Program-made: the position numbers and the translations under genes
The notes under the pieces: model-generated
Told to the model about the DNA's origin: nothing
The model's database searches: none
The model's input: the letters and a program-made list of their open reading frames with translations, nothing else
From: Aestuariibaculum suncheonense
GTDB taxonomy: Bacteria > Bacteroidota > Bacteroidia > Flavobacteriales > Flavobacteriaceae
Length of the DNA stretch: 64,000 nucleotides
Reading direction: 5' to 3'
Assembly: GCF_014596935.1 (NCBI RefSeq)
Contig: NZ_JACVXC010000001.1
Span: 1,050,783 to 1,114,782 of the forward strand
Shown: in pieces, positions 57,201 to 64,000 of the stretch
How the letters are laid out: each line of letters starts with the position of its first letter
How positions within the stretch are numbered: position 1 is the stretch's first letter

Positions 57201-58345
57201 ATAACGGTAAAATTAATGTTTTAGTAGAAGATTCGGGTGTAGGTATAGCAGAAGAGTATCACGATAAAATTTTTGAACGCTTCTTCGAGTTGTCAATAAA
57301 TAATAAACCAGATAACGATTATAATAAAGGTACCGGCATAGGTTTGTCCATTGTGAAAAACATTGTTGATTTGCATAAAGGCAAAATTATTGTTAGAAAT
57401 AATAAAAATGACAAAGGTTCTGTTTTTCTGGTTCAACTTTTATTAGGAAGAGACCATTTGGAAGATTCTGAAATCCTTCACGATTTTAAATTCAGTGAAG
57501 ATTTGTCTCAGTACGAAAATCAGTTAAAGGAACATCAAATAAGTTTTGAAGACAAAGAAATAAAGAAGGTAATATTAGAGGAGAAGCCTACCATTCTTCT
57601 AGTGGAAGACAACAAGCCATTAAGAAAGTTTATGCGAGATTTACTGCAAAATGATTATAATATTTTGGAAGCAGAAAATGGTAAAATTGCATTTAAAACA
57701 GCTATTAACGAACAAATTGATATTATTGTTAGTGATGTTGTCATGCCTTTAATGACAGGCACTGAATTATGTTCGTTAATAAAAGAAGATATTAGAACTA
57801 GTCATATTCCTGTAATTTTGTTGACTTCTCGTTCTTCGTTAATTTTTAAGTTAGAAGGTTTGGAAACCGGAGCAGACGATTATATAAGTAAACCATTTGA
57901 TGTAAGTGAGTTTAAGCTAAGAGTTAATAATATATTAAGTTCAATCTCACGATTAAAACAAAAATTCAATTCTACAGAGGTCTTACTTCCAGAGGATATT
58001 TTGTCATCATCTTTGGATGAAAAATTATATAGAAAGGCATTAGAAATAGTAGAAAATAATATATCTAATGAAGAATTTGATATTCATTATTTTTGTTCAG
58101 AATTAGGTGTAAGCAGAACCGTTTTGTTCAAAAAAATAAAAGCGTGGACAGATTTTTCGCCTAAAGAATTTATTCAGCATTTAAGGTTGAAAAAGAGTGC
58201 CCAACTTTTTGAGCAAGGTAAAATGAGTATTTCTCAGGTTAGTTACCAAGTAGGTTTTAAAGATCCTAAATACTTTAGCAAATGCTTTCGCGAAAAATAT
58301 GGTAAAACACCCTCTGATTACATTAAAACGTTTTCCGAGTATTAA
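54299..58345 (+). CDS. Hybrid two-component sensor/regulator (HTCS)
   Basis: The 1348-residue one-protein two-component system has a signal peptide (to about 19), two periplasmic Reg_prop beta-propellers (about 25-650), a Y_Y_Y domain (about 690-765), a membrane helix (about 778-798), a histidine kinase with His833 in FTNISHEFRTPLT and ATPase motifs NLISNAFRYTPKGG and GTGIGLSIVKNIVDLH, a receiver with Asp1146 in IIVSDVVMPLMTG, and an AraC-type HTH (about 1245-1345, QVSYQVGFKDPKYFSKCFREKYGKTPSDY). It senses oligosaccharide and activates the adjacent susCD operon of locus B. Confidence 0.97.
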   Translation: MLRLIILLVVSFFVCNGFSQNEIYKFKHITTAEGLSQTSVIAIQQDDLGQIWFGTRDGLNKYDGSVYTVYKHDREDNNSISNNDILCIEQDSEGFIWVGTYMGLNRYNPKTNVFKTYFANENITSVNDNVIWTIKELSNKKIWIGTPEGLSIYHKSLDTFQTLLKGVFVRSIYETKSGAIYVGSNNGLLQLTEQTDRGIEIKIIEGTEGFIVQDILEDKDNNLLIGTRTNSVLIYNMRTGTVQPYFEPKKLKGKNKNVRELLFDEKGNLWIGTYKGLQIADSSKNILALYSNINDNESISDNFIKALFKDRKGSIWVGTYNGGVNLWDQSNINFINYTEKPGNIGLSFKAVSAIEKFNDLIFFATEGGGISVLNVKNKLFSYINTENTAELKHDNIKSLCLTKDDKLWIGLFRDGLAVYNLKTKKFENYLLTEDLISYMGDFGVYCIRQYNDNEMLIGTFGKGLIKFNLETKSYEVFDVKPNGLTQGYIKAIEVDANNNIWVGTLRGLNVISPNGDIKNYFYDNNQKKGFGITTIYEDSKGIVWVGTDVDGLYKFENNVCEIVELNIANSPVTGIRSIVEDTDNNFWISSFNEGIFKYNARNKKVEVCYTQKEGLVGDQFNNNASFSYGNSQFLFGGPAGVSYFDANKMNKNNYIPQVVITDFKIKNKSVSVNNEEPILSTTVTYSEQLELSHEQGNFSISFSIPNFINSNSNSYKYRLVGLEKDWIETTQNMASYTIQKPGYYTFEVIGVNSDGLENEKPTTLSIRVNPAPWRTWWAFLIYGILVFALLYYLLNILKTKEKLKLQLELEQLEAEQLKNTNKAKLEFFTNISHEFRTPLTLILGPLHQILENYRGSSKIYKKLKVVESSANHLLQLINRLMDFRKYESNLMKLETAEGNIVKFLQEIYLSFSEYAKDGEYDYVFHTSSDEILVYYDRPKLERVFFNLISNAFRYTPKGGKIAIRIIEDNGKINVLVEDSGVGIAEEYHDKIFERFFELSINNKPDNDYNKGTGIGLSIVKNIVDLHKGKIIVRNNKNDKGSVFLVQLLLGRDHLEDSEILHDFKFSEDLSQYENQLKEHQISFEDKEIKKVILEEKPTILLVEDNKPLRKFMRDLLQNDYNILEAENGKIAFKTAINEQIDIIVSDVVMPLMTGTELCSLIKEDIRTSHIPVILLTSRSSLIFKLEGLETGADDYISKPFDVSEFKLRVNNILSSISRLKQKFNSTEVLLPEDILSSSLDEKLYRKALEIVENNISNEEFDIHYFCSELGVSRTVLFKKIKAWTDFSPKEFIQHLRLKKSAQLFEQGKMSISQVSYQVGFKDPKYFSKCFREKYGKTPSDYIKTFSEY

Positions 58346-58547
58346 TTATACTGCTTTTTATTCATTAATGTGGGTTTTCTAAACTATTGTTAGAAATGGC
58401 TTCAATTGCCATTGAATTATATGGTTTAGGGATTTTCGTCCACTTTTTAAGTACTTATCACTCCTATAAAACCCCTCCTTAAATAATAGTTTTGTTAGAG
58501 AGGTTTGTAAGCAATTGATTTTTTTTAAACTAAAGTAATCTTCAAAC

Positions 58548-58640
58548 ATGAAAAATAAGCAGACAAGTTATTTGGAGGTTGCAGTTATTTTAGTTGCTGT
58601 AGTTATGGTTTTACTGCTCTTCTATTTTATACCATATTAG
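58548..58640 (+). CDS. Putative 30-residue single-helix membrane peptide
   Basis: A frame from ATG 58548 to TAG 58640 encodes MKNKQTSYLEVAVILVAVVM and then a hydrophobic end VLLLFYFIPY. One membrane helix with a charged N-terminus is predicted. It lies alone between the hybrid regulator and susC. No homolog is recognised. It may be a genuine small protein or chance. Confidence 0.3.
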   Translation: MKNKQTSYLEVAVILVAVVMVLLLFYFIPY

Positions 58641-58784
58641 GTAACATAAAGTATGTAATTATAAGGATAGAAGAATGAGGTTAGGCTTACTATAAAATAG
58701 AAAGGCGCTTTTCCATTGCTATTTCTGATAATAAATTGCATATCGAACTAAATATTAACCAACAACTAATTAATTAAAACTAAG

Positions 58785-61700
58785 ATGAAACAAAAAATCA
58801 AAAAGAAATGTACTGTTTCTGGGGTAGCGCTAATATTGGCGATCTTATTTTCCAGTTTTTCGCCTGGTAATGTACAGGCTCAAGAACGCATTTCAGGAAC
58901 AGTTTCCGGGGTGAACGGCGTTCCTTTACCAGGAGTAAATGTTCTGCAAAAAGGTACAAATAAAGGGGCTGTTTCCGATTTTGATGGTAACTTCTCTATT
59001 GTATTATCCCCTGGGAATAAAACTTTGGTTTTTTCCTATTTAGGATTTCAAACTAAAGAAGTTGCTATAGGGAATCAAACTAATATTAATGTAACATTAG
59101 CAGAGGATGTTGCAGGGTTAGATGAAGTTGTGATTATAGGTTACGCTGCTGTAGATAGAAAAAAGGTGTTAGGAGCTACATCGGTTGTAAAGGCGGAATC
59201 TATTGAGCAAGCAACTCCTGTTCAGGCATTTGATGCGGTACAGGGTAAGCTTTCAGGTGTTCAAATATTGTCTAATAATGGTCCTGGTGAAGGATATGAT
59301 ATTAGAATACGTGGTATATCTACCTTTGGTAGTGGAACGGAACCCTTATATGTTGTTGACGGACAGCAGTTGGAAGATATCGATAACCTGGATCCTTCAG
59401 ATATTGCCACTTTTGAAGTGTTGAAGGATGGAGCGACAGCAGCAATTTATGGATCTCGAGCAGCTAATGGTGTTGTTTTGATTACTACAAAATCTGGTAA
59501 ATCTGGTAAATTGCAATTAGAGATTTCGAGTACTTTTGGGGTTAATACGCTAGTAGGGGACATACGTGTAGCCAACACCGACCAAAGAATTTTATATCAA
59601 AAATTAAGAGCTAATAATGATCCATCATCTTTATCAAGTCAAGAGTTAGATTCTTTAAACTTGTTGTATAGGAATTCATACGATTTACAAAAGCTGTTAA
59701 CCAGACCAGCTATGAGACAGCAAACCAATGTAGCTTTGAGTGGAGGTAGTGATAAGACTAAGTTTTATTGGAATACCGGATATTTAACAGAAGATGGTGT
59801 TGTAAGAAATAGTGGTTATAAAAGAATAAACACACAGTTAAGGCTAGATGTTGATGCAACAAAAACTTTAAAGGTTGGGACTAGAGCAACTTTAACACAC
59901 TCTTATCAAAATGGATTAAATAGCGGAAATGTATTTCAGCAATTGGTAGAGCGTATTCCTTTCTTTCCATTATACGAACCAGATGGGTCTTATACATATA
60001 CTATTGCAGGACGCCAAAATCCACTAGCTCAAGCAGATTTGAGGAAAGTTGATAATAAAGATTATCGTGCTCAAGTGTTTAATTATGCACAATTAGAAAT
60101 TATACCAAAATTAACTGTTAGGTCTACTTTAGGTATAAATTGGAGGTTGAACAAAAGGGATGATTTTGCTCCTAGATTGTTGGCGAACAATTTCAATAAT
60201 GGTGCTGCTAATGGAAGAATGCGCCACGATATTACCTATGATATTCAGCAAGAGAACACATTGTCTTATAAAAATAAATTTGGAGGTAAGCATAGTTTGT
60301 TAGCATTGGCAGGAATGCAAATGCAAAAATATGTTCGAGAATTTTCAGATTTTCGATCAGATAGTTTTAATAACGATATTATTGAAACATTTAATAATGC
60401 AGCACCGGGTACAATAACCTCAAATAGTTTTGATGAAAGACATAATCTTTATTCATTATTCGGACAGTTTAATTATGATTATGCAGATAAATATTTAATG
60501 AACGCGACTATTCGTCGTGATGGCTCGTCTCGATTTGGTGATGAAAATGAATTTGGTTATTTCCCTTCGTTGTCATTAGGATGGAGAGTAAGTAATGAAA
60601 ACTTCCTTAAAGAAAGTAACACTATTAATAACTTAATGTTGAGAGCAAGCTGGGGTGTGATAGGTAATGAACGCATTAATAACTATGAGTTTACGGGAGC
60701 TTTCGAGCCGGGATTTGTTTACGATGGTATTAGTGGTGTGGCACCAACACGTATAGGAAATTCAGAATTAGGTTGGGAAGAAACAGAATCTACTAATTTA
60801 GGTTTGGAGTTATCCATGTTTAAAAGTAGGTTAGATATAGTTTTAGACTTATGGAAAAAGAAAACTACAGACCTACTGGCTAATACACCATTACCTGAAG
60901 AATCTGGATTTAGTGGAATTCGAAGAAACATCGGAGCAGTAAACAATAAAGGAATAGATTTCAGTATTACAGGAACTATTTTGGAATCAAAGGACCTTTC
61001 TTGGCGTAGTAATTTTAATATAGGAATTCTTGATAATGAGGTGGTTAAATTAGCGGGAGGAACACCTTTTAACTCTGGGCAAACTAGAATTGAAGAAGGG
61101 CAACCAATTGGCAATTTCTATGGTTATCAAAACTTAGGTGTATTCCCATATGACGAGTCCAACGCCTTCACACCAGATGGAGCTATGTTAACCCCTAATT
61201 TTGATGGCAACGGAGCTTTTATAAATTATACACTAAACGGTGCTGAATATACGGGGGATATAGAGCAATTAAGAGCAGCCAATAATATACTTCAAGGGGG
61301 AGATATCATATGGGAAGATATTGACGGCAATTTTGTTATCGATGAAGCAGATAGACAAATCATTGGTAATGGACTATCTACCGTATATGGAGGTTTTTCA
61401 AATGATATTAGGTACAAAAACTTAAGTGTGAGTTTTCTTTTTGATTTTAGTATGGGGCAAGATATCTATAGAAGGTTTGATGAAGAAAGAAATGATTTAA
61501 ATTCATCTAACGAAACACCAGGACCAGACTATATTTTAAACGGTTGGAGAAACCCGGGAGATATAACAGAATATCCACGTTTAAATAGAGTACAACAACA
61601 GCGTTTAAGACCTAATAGTTTTTATGTAACTGACGGTGATTATATTAAATGGAGATATGTGAGATTTAATTATGATTTCCCTAAAAATTTGATGGACAAA

Positions 61701-61880
61701 TTGAAAGTTGTAAATAGAATATCATTGAACCTAGCAGTTAATAATGTTTTAACCTGGACCAATTACATAGGGTATAACCCGGAGTTAGGAAACCGAGGGA
61801 ATTCATTGGAACTTAATGTCGATAATTTAAGATACCCGAATGATCGTGAGTTAATTTTAGGTTTAAAAGTTCAGTTTTAG
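58785..61880 (+). CDS. SusC-like TonB-dependent transporter (locus B)
   Basis: The 1031-residue outer membrane importer has a signal peptide ending near AQA/QERIS, a carboxypeptidase-like domain (about 35-110, ISGTVSGVNGVPLPGVNVLQKGT), TonB box region DEVVIIGYA, plug (VQGKLSGVQIL, IRGISTFGSGTEPLYVVDGQQ, AAIYGSRAANGVVLITTK) and barrel ending in LGLKVQF. It is downstream of the hybrid regulator and 18 bp before its SusD partner. It differs clearly in sequence from the locus A SusC, as expected for another oligosaccharide. Confidence 0.97.
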   Translation: MKQKIKKKCTVSGVALILAILFSSFSPGNVQAQERISGTVSGVNGVPLPGVNVLQKGTNKGAVSDFDGNFSIVLSPGNKTLVFSYLGFQTKEVAIGNQTNINVTLAEDVAGLDEVVIIGYAAVDRKKVLGATSVVKAESIEQATPVQAFDAVQGKLSGVQILSNNGPGEGYDIRIRGISTFGSGTEPLYVVDGQQLEDIDNLDPSDIATFEVLKDGATAAIYGSRAANGVVLITTKSGKSGKLQLEISSTFGVNTLVGDIRVANTDQRILYQKLRANNDPSSLSSQELDSLNLLYRNSYDLQKLLTRPAMRQQTNVALSGGSDKTKFYWNTGYLTEDGVVRNSGYKRINTQLRLDVDATKTLKVGTRATLTHSYQNGLNSGNVFQQLVERIPFFPLYEPDGSYTYTIAGRQNPLAQADLRKVDNKDYRAQVFNYAQLEIIPKLTVRSTLGINWRLNKRDDFAPRLLANNFNNGAANGRMRHDITYDIQQENTLSYKNKFGGKHSLLALAGMQMQKYVREFSDFRSDSFNNDIIETFNNAAPGTITSNSFDERHNLYSLFGQFNYDYADKYLMNATIRRDGSSRFGDENEFGYFPSLSLGWRVSNENFLKESNTINNLMLRASWGVIGNERINNYEFTGAFEPGFVYDGISGVAPTRIGNSELGWEETESTNLGLELSMFKSRLDIVLDLWKKKTTDLLANTPLPEESGFSGIRRNIGAVNNKGIDFSITGTILESKDLSWRSNFNIGILDNEVVKLAGGTPFNSGQTRIEEGQPIGNFYGYQNLGVFPYDESNAFTPDGAMLTPNFDGNGAFINYTLNGAEYTGDIEQLRAANNILQGGDIIWEDIDGNFVIDEADRQIIGNGLSTVYGGFSNDIRYKNLSVSFLFDFSMGQDIYRRFDEERNDLNSSNETPGPDYILNGWRNPGDITEYPRLNRVQQQRLRPNSFYVTDGDYIKWRYVRFNYDFPKNLMDKLKVVNRISLNLAVNNVLTWTNYIGYNPELGNRGNSLELNVDNLRYPNDRELILGLKVQF

Positions 61881-61898
61881 TAAAAAAATAAAATAATC

Positions 61899-63497
61899 AT
61901 GTTAAGAGATATAAAATTAAATGAAACCAAAATTATTACATGTGTACTGGCGATATTAGTGTCTGGTTATTCATGTAGTGAACTTGTTGACGAAAATCCG
62001 ATTAGTGAAATAGGGCCGGCTAATTTTTATAAAAACAATTCTGATTTAGAAGCTGGAGTAATTGCTGCCTATGATGGCATGCAGGGTACATATAGCGATA
62101 AAACCTTTTTTTGGGGCGAATTCAGGTCAGATAACTTTCACCCAGAAGGGGGGTCTTCTAGCCAGACAGCCTTAGAGATTTTAAATAATGATCTTACACA
62201 AAGTAATCCGGGAAGTAGATGGGACCGTTTTTACCGTATGATAGATCGAGCCAACCAAGTTATAGCTAACGCTCCTAAAATTGATAATTTCAATCAAAAT
62301 TTCTTGGGAGAGGCATTAGCGATAAGAGCAAAAGCTTACTTTGATGCTGTTAGAGTTTGGGGAGATGTACCATTATTTATAGAGCCTGTGCAATTTCTTT
62401 CTGATGCAACAAAACCAGCTACAGATGCGAACACAATAATTAATGAGGTTATACTACCAGATATGATTCGTGCTGAAGAATTGATTTTGACTACAGAAGA
62501 TAATTTTAGGTTTTCAAAATCTAGTGTATTAGCATTACAAGCCGAAGTATATATGTGGTTAAATGAATATGCTAAAGCTAAAGCTGCTATAGAACAAATA
62601 ATAGCTTTTAACGAGTATAGTTTGGTTACTACTCCAGTTGCATGGGAGGAATTATTTCATAATACTCCTATTGGTAGTGGTATAGAAGGAGCAAAAGGTA
62701 AAATACAAAAGGGCTCCGAATTAATAATGTCCATTCGATATGATATTGAAGAGGATAGAGATTATGGAGGAACTCGTAACAATAGGTCAGGTATTCGAGG
62801 GTTATTTTTTGCAGGTATTCCTTCATATTTTATTTCACCTATAGTTGAAAACAAATGGCGAGAAAAGTTTCCAGTAGATTCATTGGGTTGGGTATCCAAG
62901 TATCCAAATACCAATCCTGCATTGACCCAAATCTTATTTGAAGATGATGGTATGGGAGGAATTACAGAACGAGAAGTTCCTGTGTATGGAGATTGGAGAT
63001 ACTACTTTTGTCGTGAAGGACGTGTTCAAAATTTTGACAGTAAGGAAATTGGAGAAGCTAGATGTGCTAAATGGACATTATCTAACTTTAGCTCTAATGA
63101 GGATGATACAGATATTGTTTTATACCGTTATGCCGATATGCTTTTACTTTTAGCTGAAGCAGAAAATTATTTAGATAACAATGTGAGGGCCTTGGAACTT
63201 ATTAATGAAATAAGAATCGCAAGACAATTGCCTACTGTAAGTGGAACAGAATTCGGCGCAACTAAAGAAGAACGTTTAAATTACATATTAGATGAGCGTC
63301 AGTTAGAATTATTTGGAGAGGGTAAAAGATGGTGGGATTTGGTTAGGAATGATAAAGCTATGGAAGTTTTAAACCCAATATTAGAAGCCAGAGAAGGAGG
63401 GCAACCATTAACAGAACCTCGTTTACTATGGCCTATTCACGTAGAGCATTTAACAGAAAATACTTTGTTAGAACAAAATACAGGTTACAAATTTTAA
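61899..63497 (+). CDS. SusD-like surface glycan-binding lipoprotein (locus B)
   Basis: The 532-residue lipoprotein (signal ending GYSC) has SusD/RagB features: SELVDENPISEIGPANFYKNNSDLEAGVIAAYDGMQ at the start, RAKAYFDAVRVWGDVPLF, and near the end VLYRYADMLLLLAEAENY, IRIARQLPTV and YILDERQLELFGEGKRWWDLVR. It binds glycan on the cell surface with SusC. The next gene begins 9 bp after its stop. Confidence 0.96.
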   Translation: MLRDIKLNETKIITCVLAILVSGYSCSELVDENPISEIGPANFYKNNSDLEAGVIAAYDGMQGTYSDKTFFWGEFRSDNFHPEGGSSSQTALEILNNDLTQSNPGSRWDRFYRMIDRANQVIANAPKIDNFNQNFLGEALAIRAKAYFDAVRVWGDVPLFIEPVQFLSDATKPATDANTIINEVILPDMIRAEELILTTEDNFRFSKSSVLALQAEVYMWLNEYAKAKAAIEQIIAFNEYSLVTTPVAWEELFHNTPIGSGIEGAKGKIQKGSELIMSIRYDIEEDRDYGGTRNNRSGIRGLFFAGIPSYFISPIVENKWREKFPVDSLGWVSKYPNTNPALTQILFEDDGMGGITEREVPVYGDWRYYFCREGRVQNFDSKEIGEARCAKWTLSNFSSNEDDTDIVLYRYADMLLLLAEAENYLDNNVRALELINEIRIARQLPTVSGTEFGATKEERLNYILDERQLELFGEGKRWWDLVRNDKAMEVLNPILEAREGGQPLTEPRLLWPIHVEHLTENTLLEQNTGYKF

Positions 63498-63506
63498 AAA
63501 ATAATT

Positions 63507-64000
63507 ATGAAAACATATTTAAAATTAATACTGGTCTTATGTGTAAGTATCACAATAACCTCATGTGATTTACCATTGCAGGAAACTTTTGACTTTAAGC
63601 CAGAGGTAAGCTTAGTAGATCCTTTTGAAGATATAACTGCTTGGGATTTCATACAAACTAGAACTGCTTTAAACGAAGAGGGTGGATTAAGTGGTGAAGA
63701 GCTTAATTATTTTATAGCCGCGATTAAAAAAGCAGGTTTTGAAGATTTATACGATCAAACAGAAACTCAAGAAAGAACTTATTTCTTATTAAACAATAGA
63801 GCGTTTATAGGAGCGGGAAACGTAATACAAATCGTTACTGGATCTTCGAGTGTTGCTGAAGGAGAAACACCAGAACAAGTTATGGAGCGTGTGGACACAC
63901 CTGAAAAGATGGAGAAGCTAAGAGCAGTTTTGAAGTATCATATTGTTACTTCTTATGTGGCCCAGTTGTCCTTGGCAGAAAGAGATGTGCCATATTTGTT
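63507..64000 (+). CDS. FAS1-like surface lipoprotein, 5' part only
   Basis: The frame is open to the window edge (164 residues visible). It begins with a lipoprotein signal ending ITSC (MKTYLKLILVLCVSITITSC) followed by acidic residues. A fasciclin (FAS1)-type start is suggested by TYFLLNNRAFIGAG and LRAVLKYHIVTSYVAQ. Genes in this place after susCD usually encode glycan-binding or adhesive surface proteins. The 3' end is outside. Confidence 0.75.
   Translation, partial: MKTYLKLILVLCVSITITSCDLPLQETFDFKPEVSLVDPFEDITAWDFIQTRTALNEEGGLSGEELNYFIAAIKKAGFEDLYDQTETQERTYFLLNNRAFIGAGNVIQIVTGSSSVAEGETPEQVMERVDTPEKMEKLRAVLKYHIVTSYVAQLSLAERDVPYL

Overview
The window is chromosomal DNA from a Bacteroidota bacterium, most likely a marine Flavobacteriaceae. 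The evidence is low GC content, SusC/SusD pairs, hybrid two-component and propeller-type regulators, SPII lipoproteins, a TTTG/TAnnTTTG promoter, and sulfatase-rich polysaccharide loci. No species can be named from the sequence alone.

Region 1 (1-10.1 kb) is conserved housekeeping DNA: the end of an exporter ATPase; a leftward folP - lipoprotein - cdaA (c-di-AMP synthase) operon; a rightward run of DUF1599 protein, DoxX-like membrane protein, peptide-type ABC permease, thioredoxin-like lipoprotein, tpiA, prmA and clpS; a leftward YeeE/YedE pair; and tRNA-Arg(ACG).

Region 2 (10.2-12.75 kb) is a dead IS21-family element. Its istA and istB both carry several frameshifts and stops, and its inverted ends are still recognisable.

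Region 3 (12.8-33 kb) is polysaccharide utilization locus A. A propeller sensor with a LuxR-type HTH and no kinase (leftward) diverges from SusC, SusD, a PKD surface lipoprotein, two tandem DUF4832-type glycosidase-like proteins, a sulfatase, a sodium/sugar symporter, galE and a GH43-like enzyme. It is interrupted by a broken IS3 element, an 82-bp (TTAG)n tract, and fragments of deleted genes.

Region 4 (33-64 kb) is locus B: a GH28-like enzyme, a GntR regulator, GH27, a multidomain GH86-like endo-galactanase candidate, GH43, a BNR-4 propeller protein, GH97, a sulfatase, GH2, a PL38/alginate-lyase-like protein, a complete hybrid two-component regulator, a second SusC/SusD pair and the start of a FAS1-like lipoprotein. 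Remnants of a hexuronate-type MFS transporter and an IS200 transposase lie between the genes.

Taken together the enzymes point to a sulfated, galactose-rich and probably uronate-containing algal polysaccharide. Surface lipoproteins and SusCD would bind and import oligomers, sulfatases would remove sulfate, exo-enzymes would release galactose, arabinose/xylose and uronate, and the symporter plus GalE would route galactose inward. The substrate is an inference. Unusual items are the DUF4832 pair with a conserved Glu pair, a sulfatase whose C-terminal tail is encoded by an IS end, candidate operator repeats for both SusC promoters, and several decayed genes.
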